Shown: piece after piece, positions 45,650-57,699 of the stretch
Layout: every line of letters begins with the position of its first letter
How positions within the stretch are numbered: position 1 is the first letter of the stretch
Notes under the pieces: generated by a model
Told to the model about the DNA's origin: nothing
The model's database searches: none
The model's input: the letters and a program-made list of their open reading frames with translations, nothing else
From: Epiperipatus broadwayi
Taxonomy: Eukaryota > Onychophora > Udeonychophora > Euonychophora > Peripatidae
DNA: 64,000 nt
Assembly (NCBI GenBank): GCA_028023455.1
Contig: JAQFVV010012573.1
Coordinates: 248,001-312,000, forward strand
Direction of reading: 5' to 3'
Program-made: the position numbers and the translations under genes

Positions 45650-46919
45650 CATTTTTCAGTCTTTTAATTTATTATTTCCATAGACTTTTGCTCATTTTCA
45701 ATATTTTCTTCCAATTGTTTTGGTCCATTTATGATTTCATTTAATCTTCATTTATTTCATTTTCACCTTCTACATTAACATTTACTTCAATAAAGAATGT
45801 ACTAAATTCTTTTCCATCATAACATTTTAAACACTTTATACATTTTCTTTATCACATTTTTTTGTTTTCATACAAATGACTATCCAAAGCAAAGACACCA
45901 ATATCATTATCACTATTAATGGCTCCAGAATCCATGTTATATTTATTTGTAAGATGACCATCATCTATATTATCTCTCATTTCTTTAAACAACATCTGTT
46001 TATGCAGACTGCTTTCTTTTATTTTGTTTAAAAATAGTGAATTTATTCTTCTTTTACCTTTCTGATGAATTCTGGATTTTCTTCTTTTCTTCATTCATTC
46101 TTTTGATTTATTATTTCTATAGACTTTTGTTTATTTTCAAGGCATTCTTCCAATTGTTTTAGTCCGTTTATCCCTTGCACTTCATTTATATAATTTCCAT
46201 CCTCTTTATTAACATTTATTTCATTGAAGAATCCATTCAATTCTTTTCAATCATTATATTTTATTTCACTTTCCATCTTTTGTTCATCACATTTTAAATT
46301 TGGATTTTCATCCACATGATCAACCATAAGCAAAGATATCAACATCACTATTATCACTACTAATGGCTTCAGCATCTACCCTATATCTATCTGTAGCAGT
46401 ACCATAACATCAATGTCTATTTTATTATCCTCAATTATTTGGCTTACATTATCATTTTCTTCCTGATTATTCACTTTTCCAATTAATTTCCTCAATCTTA
46501 ACCAACATCTTTTCATTATCTTCTAACTTCTCATCCTGTTCTTTTTATCTTCATTTATTTTCATCATCATTTTATGACTATTTTCTCCTATTTTCTTAAT
46601 TTCCTCCATTTCATCTAACATTGTTTGACTGAATTCTATTTCCTTGTTTTGCTCTTTCTTCCGCTGCTCTAATGTTTGGCTCATATTATGGTTATTTTCA
46701 TGAACACACTTTCTTTTGAATCTCTTCTACTATTATGTTATGCCATCTTTCATTTATTCACTGATTCACTTCTTCTAATCTCCTTCACAGCTTTTCTTCT
46801 GCTCTCTTATTGCTTTCTTTGAATCCCTTAAGCATTTGCAAAAACTGGGCGGACATGGTAATCTGTTCTTTGGATTCCTTTAGTTGGTTGCTGATCTTTT
46901 CTTGATCCCTTTCCTCCAT
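45650..46919 (-). pseudogene. Broken coiled-coil protein frame with internal duplication
   Basis: On the minus strand, a start at 46919-46917 opens MEERDQEKISNQLKESKEQI and runs 44 codons, all highly charged and heptad-like, to a TGA. Further charged frames follow with many stops. Two direct-repeat blocks, about 46420-46090 and 45960-45650, each carry an SDNDxxxFA acidic segment, then an x-FFxEINVN segment, then a Gln/Asn/Lys-rich helix ending KSIEIIN-like. The frame 45852-46094 is one surviving piece. The composition suggests a gag-like or structural coiled-coil ORF of a retroelement, but no protease, RT or LTR was found nearby, so the family is undetermined. Confidence 0.45.
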
Positions 46920-48789
46920 TATTTTCGATTTAGCTTTTGTCAGAAATCATATTTATATAAATCACTTTTAATCTTATAGAAATTAAATTACTTTTACATA
47001 AAGAAAATATAAATATGAACTTTTTAAAATACAATCTTATACAATAAACTACACATCATCCTCCTTCCATACACTCTTTCACATTATTACTACTATTACT
47101 CCCTAATTTGCATTTCTTTAAACCAGACTGCCACACTCTGGTTTTACATATATACTCACCTTACTTTATTCTCCAATTCTATCCTCCATATGCATGTGTG
47201 AATAATTTTTTTATTCACTATTATTTTTATTATTATTTATTTTTATATTAAGTACATATGCATATACAAAAACAAGTTCATGTAACAAACAATTTGTCAG
47301 AACTTTTCTGAAATCTGATGACTATCCGACAACAAAAAAAATGCAGTGACCTGCAATCTTTAGATAGATACAAAATCCAGTCAATAGACTATAAGTACAC
47401 AATGCAGCACAAACACTAGATCTATTCTCAATTTGGTCATTATAAGATATTTACAACCCAAAACAGAAATAATAATGCAAAATGTTTGCAAAGCCCTGCT
47501 TCTTTGAGTCTTAGGGAGCAACAAATAAAAAATTTTAAACTATGCCTCACTCTTGAGTTTTAGAAGCTAGAAAATACAAATTTAACCTTATACCTTGCTC
47601 ATTTTCTATGATTATAGGCTTAGTTAGAGGTTGGGTTCATGGCAGGATTATGTTAACTAACCATGACAAACAACGAGAAACATCAAAACTTGAAAGTGGA
47701 ATGGTATAAGTGTTGAGACAGAACCTTCCAGAGTTATATGAAAACACTGTACCCTCAAGCCAATGATAAAACCCTCCATCCGTCACCAGTACCAAAAGTA
47801 TAGATAAATAAATTTCAACAGCTATAAAAACTTAATCCAATCTCCAAAAATCATGCTTTGATTATCTATCCTACTTTAACTGTTTCACATTCAGGCGCCA
47901 TATTGAATTTTTTTAAAAACTAACTTGTGACAGAATTTTCACAATAACTTGTTTTAATTATGTTAGAGCAAAAAAATTTACATTAATAGCAACTAGAAAA
48001 ACTAAGGAAAACAATAAGTCTAAGACAAATAATGATAACCATTTAAAAAATAAAGAAAACAAGAAATTTCAACATCCGACATAATTATTACTTTATTGTT
48101 TGTTCATAATTTCTAATTCATCATTAACTAAGTTTAAATTACATCTTCAGTGATAATTTCTTTGTATTCCTCACAAAATTATCTTTCAACCCATATGTTT
48201 TACCTGAGATAATCCATAGCTTCAGAATCTCCAAAAGTATTCGCATAAGAATTCTTCATTTTTATCTTGTACCCCAAAAGTTACAAAAACTCAAAGGCAT
48301 CTATAAGAAAAAGATTCATCCTAATAAAAGATACAATACAAATCATTTCCAGTAGTTATGCATTTGTCATCATAGCAATTGGCTTCTTGTCTATCTAAAA
48401 CTAGAAATTGTAGGCTACTGTCTGTATCACTGATAAAATTAGTTTCATCTCTTTATTTTATATTTTTTTGTGTACATCAGTGATGTTTATATTCTTTATG
48501 CACACCAGTGATACTATCTTGTTATATTTATTGTATCACATAGATATAATTTATTTGCATATAGTCCATTTGTTAGCTATAGACTTGAAAATAATGTGAA
48601 GAAAGATATGGCAAAACTAGTGACTCCACAGATGAGTATCAGGCATAGGCAAAAATCAGAATTTGATTCTTTGCTTGCATATGCAATCTTTCTGTACATT
48701 TGATTGATAGTTTAGTAAATTATTATTTGTTATACAATACACAAGAGTAAACACAAACATACCATATAAACATAATAATAAATTATTAA
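46920..48789. other. Non-coding DNA, nothing recognised
   Basis: If the coiled-coil frame is part of an element, its 5' leader would lie here. No LTR-like direct repeat, promoter or gene was recognised. Confidence 0.35.
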
Positions 48790-49110
48790 ACCTTTGACAA
48801 TCATTATTTTTATAAAATAAGTGGATTGATTATATTAGAACACACAAAATTTCTGTACATATGAATTCATATGAGCATAAATAAATATAGAATTTATATA
48901 AATACCCACCAATACAAACCCAATAAATCATTTTTCAAATAATAAATTATTAAACCATTTGAGAATCATTATTTTTATAAAGTAAATTTATTTTTATAAA
49001 ATAAGTGGATTATATTAGAACACAAAATTACTGTACATATGAATTCATATGAGCATAAATAAATACACAATTTATATAGACACACACCACTATAAATGCA
49101 AATTAATAAA
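48790..49110. repeat. Direct repeat, period about 185 bp
   Basis: Two units share AATAATAAATTATTAAACC, ATCATTATTTTTATAAA, AAATAAGTGGATT, ATATTAGAACACA, CTGTACATATGAATTCATAT and GAGCATAAATAAATA. The first occupies about 48775-48945 and the second about 48945-49110. Confidence 0.75.
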
Positions 49111-49366
49111 AATTAAATGATGTTTTCAAATAATTAAAAAAAAAAATTAAAATATTATTCAAAAAATTAAAATTGTATACTTATGAGCCAGTTATTTTGC
49201 GATTATGTTTAGACTCCATGGAATGCCTTGTTTGTGAATCAGCGTACTTTTAATCCGATAAAAGTGTATTTTTAGGCCGACAAAAGTTTTCTGTCGTTAT
49301 TGCTTCATGGAAATTACAAAATTAATAAAAATAAAAAAATTAAATACGCCGGTTACGGAAAAAAAA

Positions 49367-51533
49367 GGTAATCATCTGAAATCCGGGCTCGGCCGCTTGA
49401 TGGCGTTGTTGCTATGCAAAAACAATCAAATGTAATGTTACCAGGCCGCGACTTTTTTTTATATTTCTTTTAATCCTTTTTTCCTTATTTTTTTAATTAA
49501 GATGTCTTTTTATTTGTTTTTAAACAAATTTTTCTAATTTAATAATTTTTATTTTTTTAATACAAATATTTTTTGTGTTTATTTTCTGATTTTAAAAGTT
49601 TTGACTGTCTCACGGCGAAAAACTTGTTTTGACCCCCGCCGAAAAAATAGAATACAATTATTTTGGACTTGTTTCGACTTTGTTCTACCTTTTGTTTTTT
49701 TGACTAAATTGTTTTTCTTATTAAATCAAAAATAACTTGTGTTAGTGATGGCAAAATTGTTTTACCGAAATCTCCCAACCCTCACCCTCAGATAAAGAAT
49801 TCTAACAAAAAAAGTACATTTACTTTTTTTTTCCAACAACTTTTTCCCCCTTTTTACTTTTATTTATAAATTTTGTTTGAATTACCTTTTCTTTTTTTTT
49901 GACTTTTACAATAAACTGCTTTAGGGAGAGGGGGTTCTTTGTTATTATTAAGAATAGAACTAAACAAAAATAGTAATTTGTTTTAACCCCGCTGAAAAAA
50001 GATAATCCAAAGACTTGTAACAATTTCTAATAGAATACAACAACAAAAAAATACTACAAAAACCTTTGACTTTTTGAACTCATTTTTATTAATTATTTGA
50101 TTGGTGGGTATAATAAAAACAAACGAACTTTGTTATTAATAGGAAACCAATGGTAACAATCAATAAAATAGATTACGCAACTCTTGCTTGCTCTAATGTT
50201 TACTGGCAACAGCCATGTCCGATAAGATAGAGAAATAGGTCTTCATTGTTATGCAGACGTCTCCATATGAACTCTGCCAAGTACTTGTCCAGAAAGTTCC
50301 TGGCAGTTCCATGAAGTTTTCTGTTCCGCAACTTCAGCAGGCCCCAAAGACGCACAATGTTTTGTGTATGAGTGCCTGTGATAGGGTCCACAAAGTGGTA
50401 TCAGTGGTTATCTGTTATGTGGTGGAAAACGGCGGCCTGTAGTTCAGCAGTCTTGTACCCCTCCAGCAATCGGAGAAGATAGTCGATCCTGCCTTGACGT
50501 TGCCTTTGGTGGATTTCAGGAGGATAGCGGCAGAGTGGGATGAAACAGAGAGCACAAAGCATTCGTTACTCGCGAGCAAATTCCACCGAATACCCACTGT
50601 TGAGAAAGTATCCTGCCCTGGTGGTTTTTCCTATGACTAAACAGTCTCGTCTACCTCCACTATCAAACCGAGCCCGCCGATTTGACAGCAGGGTCAGGAT
50701 ACCAGGCTCTCATGGCACAACTCTCGCAGCCAGTTGTCCAGTCCGACACAGCACTTCTGCACATGCCAACTCTGAGTGGATGTTTTCGAGCAACAGCTGG
50801 TCGCGGCTCCAGTACAGCTTTCAAAACCGTTATTTTGGAGTCCTCAAATCAAGTGCTGTTCCGAATCGAATACCTTCACTTACACAAATGCGAAGGACAT
50901 CAGAATTGCCAGGTTGTTTTACAGACATACAATTCATTGTCTTGCCACACTTGATTGTCTGGTATTTGGAGGACATTATGTGCCTGGAAAAAGGACACAG
51001 CCTCACTTTCTATGGTCGGCAATTCGGAAAAGTTTAAAAATTGCACATTTTTCTTCTCAGCCATTTTATTGGTCTTGTATATTTTCACGTTAAAACGTGA
51101 CTTAGCGCGTGAGCTTTGTTGAAGCGTATTAGGACCTACCTTTGCCAATTATTTACATCTTACCATTTTCGTAAGAAAGGGTCGGGACCATATGACAATT
51201 CTTAGTAATTCAGAACCATTATTTAACTACAAATGATATTACTCTGGTACAGAGATTTGAAAAGTTGTGTCCACTTGGAATCAAAACACTTTCAAGCGGT
51301 ACGGTAATCAGCTATGAATAGTGCGAATACGCATGAATAGTCACGCATGAATAGTCATGAAGCACAAAGTAGGCTGTAATATTTTTGTGTAACGTCATGT
51401 AAAGCGGCCTGCAATGGCTAATAAAATATAAATGGTGTATTATCCGTAAGGTCGGCCGCAAAAACGGCATTTTTGTGTTAAAACACCTAAACAATGCCAT
51501 CAAGTGGCTGCACCCGAATTTCAGATGATTACC
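49367..51533 (-). mobile_element. Merlin transposon, copy with transposase
   Basis: The left end GGTAATCATCTGAAATCCGG and the inverted right end (GAATTTCAGATGATTACC) match over 16 bp before the first difference. The flanks are A-runs (49359-49366 and 51534-51540), so the target duplication is consistent but not informative. At 2167 bp it is the longest of the close relatives here and the only one keeping the transposase catalytic region. The left 800 bp is the same A/T-run filler with C and G runs found in the deleted copies. Confidence 0.9.
50200..51075 (-). pseudogene. Merlin transposase pseudogene
   Basis: This is a DDE transposase related to bacterial IS1016/ISXO2. Minus-strand pieces in order: an N-terminal helix with VSFFQAHNVLQIPD; a TWFEDSKI-like block; VEVDETV with the first Asp (about 50652); RILSQQWVFGGIC; GSTIFSDCWRG with the second Asp (50469-50471); then FVDPITGTHTQNIVRLWG and FLDKYLAEFIWRRL. 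In Merlin/ISXO2 proteins the block reads HTQxIExLW, with Glu the third catalytic residue. Here it is Val (GTG, about 50353-50355), an apparent GAG-to-GTG change. Several frameshifts and stops also break the frame. The stop at 50200-50202 after GHGCCQ fits the usual C-terminus. Confidence 0.9.
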
Positions 51534-51850
51534 AAAAAAATACTAGAAAGACCAATTTTCATCGGATTTTTTTTTTTTAAAGACAGCCTTAGAAAGCTAC
51601 ATAAGATTATAAATTGCCTGTCTTTCTGTTGACGTCATGCTTATAGGTTTTACATCATTAAAAAAAGAAGACAACATTTCGGCAATCAAATAAGATGCAT
51701 GGGTCACCCGCTTATTGCGGGGAAGCAGTTAAATATGAATTCGTATATGTACATCAATATCAGTATATTTATAATTTATAATCAAATTATAACTTAATCA
51801 TCATCTATAACTTTTGTCACATATTTCACAGTATATTTTTAAAAATTAAT
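51534..51850. other. Spacer between two Merlin copies
   Basis: These 317 bp separate the Merlin copies and hold no gene. GGTCACCCGCTTATTGCGGGG near 51705-51725 contains a short inverted repeat and vaguely resembles the pogo-like end at 25673; nothing more can be supported. Confidence 0.4.
51843..51850. other. Merlin target site duplication, left
   Basis: AAATTAAT here is repeated exactly at 53572-53579 on the other side of the element. Confidence 0.95.
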
Positions 51851-53571
51851 GGTAATCATCAGATAACCGGGCACGGCTGCCTGATGGCGTTGTTTATATG
51901 TCAAAAGACATAAAAAATGCCATTTCTGTGGCCGGCCGGCCTTACCGCTAATACACATTTATATTGTATTAACCCATTGGCAGGCCGCTTTACATGACAT
52001 TGCACAAAAATATCATGGCCTGTTTTGTGCTTCGAAACTATTTACGCGTGTTTGTTCTATTCATAGCTAGTTACTGTACTGCTCGAGTGTTTTAATTTCA
52101 AGTCGGTACAACTTTTCAAATCTCCATAATAGAGTAATGTCATTTATATTTAAATAATGTTGTTAATTACTAATAATTGTCATATGGTCCCCACCCTTCC
52201 CTAAAAAAATGTTAATATGTAAAAAAATTGGCAAAGGTATGTGCGAACACGCTTCAACAAAGCTCACGTGCTAAGTCACGTTTCAGCATGGAAAATATAT
52301 GAGACCAATAAAACGTCTGAGAAGAACATGCAATTTTTAAACTTTTCAGAATTGCCGAGTGCAGAAAGTGAGGAAGACTGTCTCCTTTTTTCAGGCACAT
52401 GATGTCCTCCCAAATACCAGACTGTTTTTATTACAGCAATAAAATAAGTTGAAAAAATCGAAAGTTTGGGTACTTTTTTTTTAATTTCATTAGAAATTGA
52501 CAAGTATTTGGATTATCTTTTTTCAGCGGGGTTAAAATAAATGACTATTTTTGTTGACTTTTTGTTAATAATAACAAAGTATGAAAGCTCCCCAAAAAAG
52601 CAATTTATTGTAGAAGGCAAAAAAAAAAAAAAAGTAATTCAAATGAAATATAAATAAAAGTAAAAAGTGAGAAAAAGTTGTTGAAAAAAAGAAATTATTG
52701 ACTTTTTGTTACAATTATTTTTCCGACTGTGTGTGTGTGTGTGGGGGGGTTTGAAAACAATTTTTTACCCCCAAAAAACATTAGTTACTTTTGATTTAGT
52801 AAGAAGAAAAACAATTTGGTCAACCAAAAAAAAAAAGGTAGAAAAAATTCAAAACAATTTCCAAATAATTGAATTATATTTTTTCAGCAGGGTTAAAGCA
52901 AGTGGGGTTAAAATAAATGACTATTTTTGTTTACTTTTTGTTAATAATAACACTATGAAAGCCCCCAAAAAATCTGTTTATTGTAGATGCCAAAAAAAAA
53001 AAAAGGCTAATTCAAACGAAATATAAATAAAAGTAAAAAGTGAAAAAAAGTTGTTTAAAAAAAGAAAAAATTATTGATTCTTTGTTACAATTATTGATAC
53101 GAGGGTTGGATTTCAAAACAATTTTTTAACCCTCAACAACCCAAAAGTTACTTTTGATTTAATAATAATAAAAACAATTTAGTCAACCAAAAAAAAAAAA
53201 AGATAGAACAAAGTCGAAACAAGTCCCAAATAATTGTATTATATTTTTTTGGCGGGATTAAAACAAGTTTTTTTGTCGTGAAATAGTCCAGTTTTAAAAT
53301 TCAGAAAAATAAACACAAAATTAAATTACCAAAATTTGTTGAATAAAGAAAACAATTAAGGTTAAAAAAAAACAACGAAAATGAATATAAAAATTTGTTT
53401 AATAAAAAAAGAATCATATTATAAATGAAATAAAAATTTGTTTAATCAAAAAAAAAAATCATGTTCTATGAAAAAAAGTTGCGGTGGCCCGATAACGTTA
53501 CATTTGATTGATTTTGTATAGCATCAAACCCCCCCCCCCCAGCAGCCATGCCCAGATTTCAGATGATTACC
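51851..53571 (+). mobile_element. Merlin transposon, internally deleted copy, opposite orientation
   Basis: The ends are GGTAATCATCAGATAACC on the left and, inverted on the right, GGTAATCATCTGAAATCT, with perfect 8-bp duplications AAATTAAT outside. The copy is 1721 bp and lies in the opposite orientation to the neighbouring copy at 49367-51533. Around 52320-52430 it keeps the start of the transposase (FLNFSELPSAESE-type frame), then drops into A/T-run filler with two diverged direct repeats (around 52500-52660 and 52860-53040). The catalytic core is absent. It was presumably mobilised by a transposase in trans. Confidence 0.92.
52510..53060. repeat. Direct repeats inside the Merlin copy
   Basis: Blocks near 52520-52690 and 52890-53060 share CAG-GGGTTAAAATAAATGACT, cut here to GGGTTAAAATAAATGACT. 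They also share TTTTTGTTAATAATAACA, GAAAGC-CCCCAAAAA, TTTATTGTAGA and AAATATAAATAAAAGTAAAA. The period is about 370 bp. Confidence 0.75.
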
Positions 53572-53899
53572 AAATTAATTCTGCATCAAAATAGTTTTCC
53601 TTCTCAGGTCTAATTAAATTTGAACTAAAAGTTATGAGGCCATTTTGTATACTGAACACCAGAACCCGATCATCATCGAGCCCAAAGTTGGATTGCCATT
53701 TGGAATGGTACAAATGCAAAGAGTTGAATATAAGGGGATAGAGATTAACATGTGAAAACATTATCTCCCTTACCACAAATATAAAAGAAAAAACTAAGGA
53801 ATATAAAATGAACAATTATGAATAAGAGGCATGAGATCAGTATTGGAATAACACCATACAGTTATACTACTAATGAGTTATGAACTACAAATTAGCTAG

Positions 53900-55320
53900 C
53901 ATGAAACAAATGCAATCAACAGTCAACAGTATTGTAATATTGTAGACAATAGCTAACTATTGCCATGACAATGTTAGAAGCTTCTTAAATTTAAAATTAG
54001 AATGAGGAAACAATGGATTTTTTCCATATGTATTATTTTTATTATAATATCAAACATTAAAGTTCAAATTTCATTAAGATGATAATATAAAAATTTTCAG
54101 ACATTAATTTTTGTTCCCGCCCTCTTCAATAATTTTATCTAATTTACCAATTTTAATTGTAGTTTTGAAAAACACAGAGAAAAAATTTTCTCTTCAGTAA
54201 ATTATTTAACAATTTTTAATGTAAAGTTTTTAAAAGATAAAGTAGGTAAAGTTTTATGTTTAATAATATTTTTAAAAAGTGGGAAAAATAATAATTAAGT
54301 TCTAATATTTTTGTTAAATTTTATTTTAATTAGTTTAGTTAGAATTGTTTTTTTTTATTTTCTTTTTATCTCTTTCTCTAAATCAAATACAATTAAAAGA
54401 TTAAATTATTTTATAGAATAAGTGAAAAACAAGGACAGAAAATTTTAATTTGTTTTGCAATAGAAAAAGAAGGAAAATAACTAAATTTTTCTTCTGTAAA
54501 AATAGACCTTATTGGTTAGTAGTAAATTTTGTCATGTAGAAGACAGAATTGTTATTGGATGGAGACAGGTTTGCTACAAAAATATGGGTTTGGGTATATG
54601 AGAAGACCTTAGTGCTTGGACAAAGAGATCAGCATTAATCAAGCTATTGAAGAGAACAGTAAGAGTTTTAATCAAACTGTTGAAGAGAACAGAAGTTGTA
54701 ATCAAGCTGTTGAGGAGAGCAATCCTGACTCAGCTGCTAAAAAAGAATAAGTATAAGTTCAGCTGTGAAGAGCGCATCACTAGTTTAGAAAAATGTTTTC
54801 TAAAATGGATTTAAAATTGTGCTAAGCTTTAGTTAGAAGATAAGCATCATCTACCAGCATGTAACCTGATTTACTGGGGGTGTAAAAGAGAAGATACCAT
54901 TAAAGTAATCTGCAACAAATTTTGTCTCCACCCAAGAGCAAGAATGTTTCACTCATTATGTGTTAGCCTGACTTAAAAAATTGTTAGAAAAAAATGGATA
55001 AATTCTTTCTATATTAGCCTGGTACATATTCTATTGCAAAATGGGAAAAATTAACTGTGTACATTAGCCTGGAATCGAGAATCCTTCAAGAAAAAACCCA
55101 ACATGGAAACTGAAAATTGCAAATGCCAAAGAACTCAGAAAAAAAATAAAACCATCATTAAAGATATTTTATTTAATGTGTACATTACATTTAAATTTAT
55201 GAAGGAGTTTTTAAATTACGTAACAATTGATAATTAATTTTATCAATATCCTTTTTCAATCGAAATGTTTTTTTTTATATTTTCCCTCCCAAAATTATAC
55301 AAAGAGTTAATTAAGCTAAT
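53900..55320 (+). repeat. Dispersed 1.5-kb repeat, copy N (inverted to 43.5-45.1 kb)
   Basis: The plus strand shares with the reverse complement of copy M: ATTGTAGACA near the left end, AAATTTAA-AAGCTT, a block encoding FFCKNRPYWLVVNFVM, AATCAAGCT-TTGAAGAG, TGTGTACATT and ATTATACA-AGAGTTAA at the right end. Unlike copy M, the AATCAAGCTGTTGA word is repeated three to four times (54640-54730). Both copies are too decayed to reveal a family. Confidence 0.6.
54630..54740. repeat. Short tandem motif in copy N
   Basis: Successive AATCAAGCTATTGAAGAGAA, AATCAAACTGTTGAAGAGAA and AATCAAGCTGTTGAGGAGAG words lie at intervals of about 35 bp. Copy M has a single clear equivalent. Confidence 0.7.
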
Positions 55321-56324
55321 TAATAAAATATATCAGCAAAACTTTTATACTAAATGCTTATTTTCAAAATAACAACATGTGAATTGGCTAATGATCTGAT
55401 TTTTCATTAGTCAATAATTCTTCAAAATCAAATAAATGCATGTAATAAATTACACTTAAATTAAATTAATATATCAGACTTAATTTCGTTCAATTTACTT
55501 ATGTTTAAATTTGAATTTATTTTAATAAAATTTTATTCTTATAATTACAAATATATATTGAATAACTCTTCAAATTCATAAAATTTCTAAGCTCAAATAT
55601 CATCAAATAACATGATTCTTAGAATAATGATATTCAACTTGAATTAACTTTGAACTTAGAATAACAATGACAAATTTATTGTTATAACATTTCATTCTTC
55701 TTTGCAATAAACTGACCGAAACATTTGGAACGTTGGCTAAAGAAAAGATTTTTTATATATCAATTTTTATTAAACATAGCTGCAGCATACCTAGGAAATC
55801 CACGAGTTCTATGAATCTGGTTTTCTAAGCCAAAAGTGTACTCAGTTACATTTAATAAAAATAAATACATATAAAAACTTTTTATTTAGACAACATTTAA
55901 AACGTTTCGGCCAATTTATTAATAACAATGATAAATAAAATGTGACTATTCAAGATCATTATTGTTTTCTGAGGAGAGTTACAATCAGGTAGCAGAAAAT
56001 TATAGTAGATTATAATTTTTTACTAATTATTAAATTAGCTTCATTTAAATTATTATTTTTATAGTTACAATATTTATTATTCACAAAAATTAGTATAATA
56101 AACATTATTTGAAGCTTCTATTTTTAAATGTATGTCATAATTTATTGTACTTCCATTTAATGAGTTAACATTAAAATATGCATTATTATTGGCAAAGAAA
56201 AATAAACAATTAATAATGATATTAAATACTTTTTAAAATTTCTTGATTAATCAAAGCACCTTTGGCCAAGAGATTTGCTATAGAAAATAAAAATAATTTT
56301 CAGTAGATTAACATAACATATATA
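55321..56324. other. Non-coding DNA, nothing recognised
   Basis: GACCGAAACATTTGGAACGTTGG (cut here to GACCGAAACATTTGG) at about 55716 and AAAACGTTTCGGCC at about 55899 are partly complementary words. No gene or element was assigned. Confidence 0.35.
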
Positions 56325-56389
56325 CTGTACCGGTCACTTCTATCTTCTTTTGATCACTGAGGGCGCCACCAGGTCACTAACGACCTGGA

Positions 56390-56612
56390 TTATCACCAAA
56401 ACTTGACAAAAGATATGTTAGATAGAGCATGTTCTATAAATGAGAGATTGAAAAAATTGTGTGTGAGAAATGATGTTATGTTTGTGGATGTGTGGGATTT
56501 TTTTAATGGAAAGAGGGAGTTATATAATAAAGATGGATTGCACTTAAAAAAACAAGGAAGTGAAGTTTTAGGGAGTCTGATTTATAAAGAATATAGTTCG
56601 GGAAACATATAA
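56390..56612 (+). pseudogene. LINE ORF1 SGNH module C-terminus, copy 2
   Basis: The frame reads MLDRACSINERLKKLCVRND, then VDVWDFFNGKRELYNKDGLH, then LKKQGSEVLGSLIYKEYSSG. Block V has the expected DxxH (KDGLHL), the residues that complete an SGNH triad. Blocks I and III are deleted from this copy. Confidence 0.85.
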
Positions 56613-56699
56613 AGGGGGTGGGGATTTAAATTGCAGTGTTATGAGAAAGAAGAAGAATGGACGAGATGTAAGAAATAAACAAAGGATAGCTGATTTAGA

Positions 56700-57660
56700 T
56701 ATAAATGTAGATGTGGAGAGGGAATGGGTCTGTAAAATTAATGGTAAGCAAGATATTCATGAATGTAATGGAGAAGAGTCAAAAAAATTATAAGAGTAGT
56801 TAGGAAAGAAGAAATTGCTAAAATTATGTATTTGAATATGCAAGATGGTCGGAAACCAGAAAAGTGGCTGAAGTTAAACAAGGCAATTAAAAATGAAGAG
56901 CTTGAGGTATTAGCAGTAGTGGAAACACGTCTAAAAGAAGAAGAACCTATTCTGAAAGATTTGGTATGGCAGGATATAAATAGAAAAAAAAAAGGGCTGG
57001 GGATATAGGAGTTATGTCAAAAAAATTGTTAAATACTGCTAAATGTCAAGAACATTTGTGGTTTGAGATAAGATTATGAAGACAAGAATGAATGGTGGCA
57101 ATAGTGTATATAGCTACTGGAGAAAGTCAAACTATAATGGAGTGGAACAGTAGCATATATCAATGCCTAGTTAAAGGATATACCGAGTTTCAAAGAAAAG
57201 GGAACAGAATAATGGTTATAGGGATATGAATGGGCATATTGAAGAAATTGATGATGTAGGTAATAAAAATGGACAACTTTTGAAGAAATTCTGTCAGAGA
57301 GTGAATTTGAGCATTGGAAATTTATCAAATATTTATGAGGGACAATACACATGATCTAGAAATAATATATCCCACACAAAAGATTATGTATTAGTAGAGA
57401 AAGAGGGAATGAATAAAGTACGGAAAATTGAAGTGTTTGATAATGAAGAGAGTGTAATAGTGATCATAACTTCTTTATAATAGAAATGGGTAGTAACGTG
57501 ATGGAAAATAGAAATAAAAGTAGAAATGATAGTGAAAGATGTGGATGGAGAGTGAATGATAAGAATAAGTTGGAAGAGTATAAAATACAAGTTGAAGAAG
57601 CCATGGAACAGTTGGTTGGGGATGAGTATAAGAAGTGGTGAAATAGAAAAAGTGGCAAAT
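56700..57660 (+). pseudogene. LINE AP-type endonuclease, copy 2
   Basis: The frame 56826-57008 gives LNMQDGRKPEKWLKLNKAIK and LAVVETRLKEEEPI with the metal-binding Glu. Near 57220-57250, GGGATATGAATGGGCATATT encodes the D-MNGH block with one base missing. The SDH block (GTGATCATAACTTC) follows near 57455. It is broken by several small indels but conserved enough to suggest an ancestral GDMNGH. Confidence 0.8.
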
Positions 57661-57699
57661 AGGAATTTAGGTGAGAATATTCAGAAGAATAAAAGTAAT

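Noticed and set aside
50251-51093. Plus-strand frames of 63-165 codons in the Merlin copy
   Set aside because: Antisense shadows of the minus-strand transposase, which carries the recognisable catalytic blocks.
51705-51730. CCCGCTTATTGCGGGG as a pogo-like end
   Set aside because: Short inverted repeat only; no second end or transposase in the 317-bp spacer.
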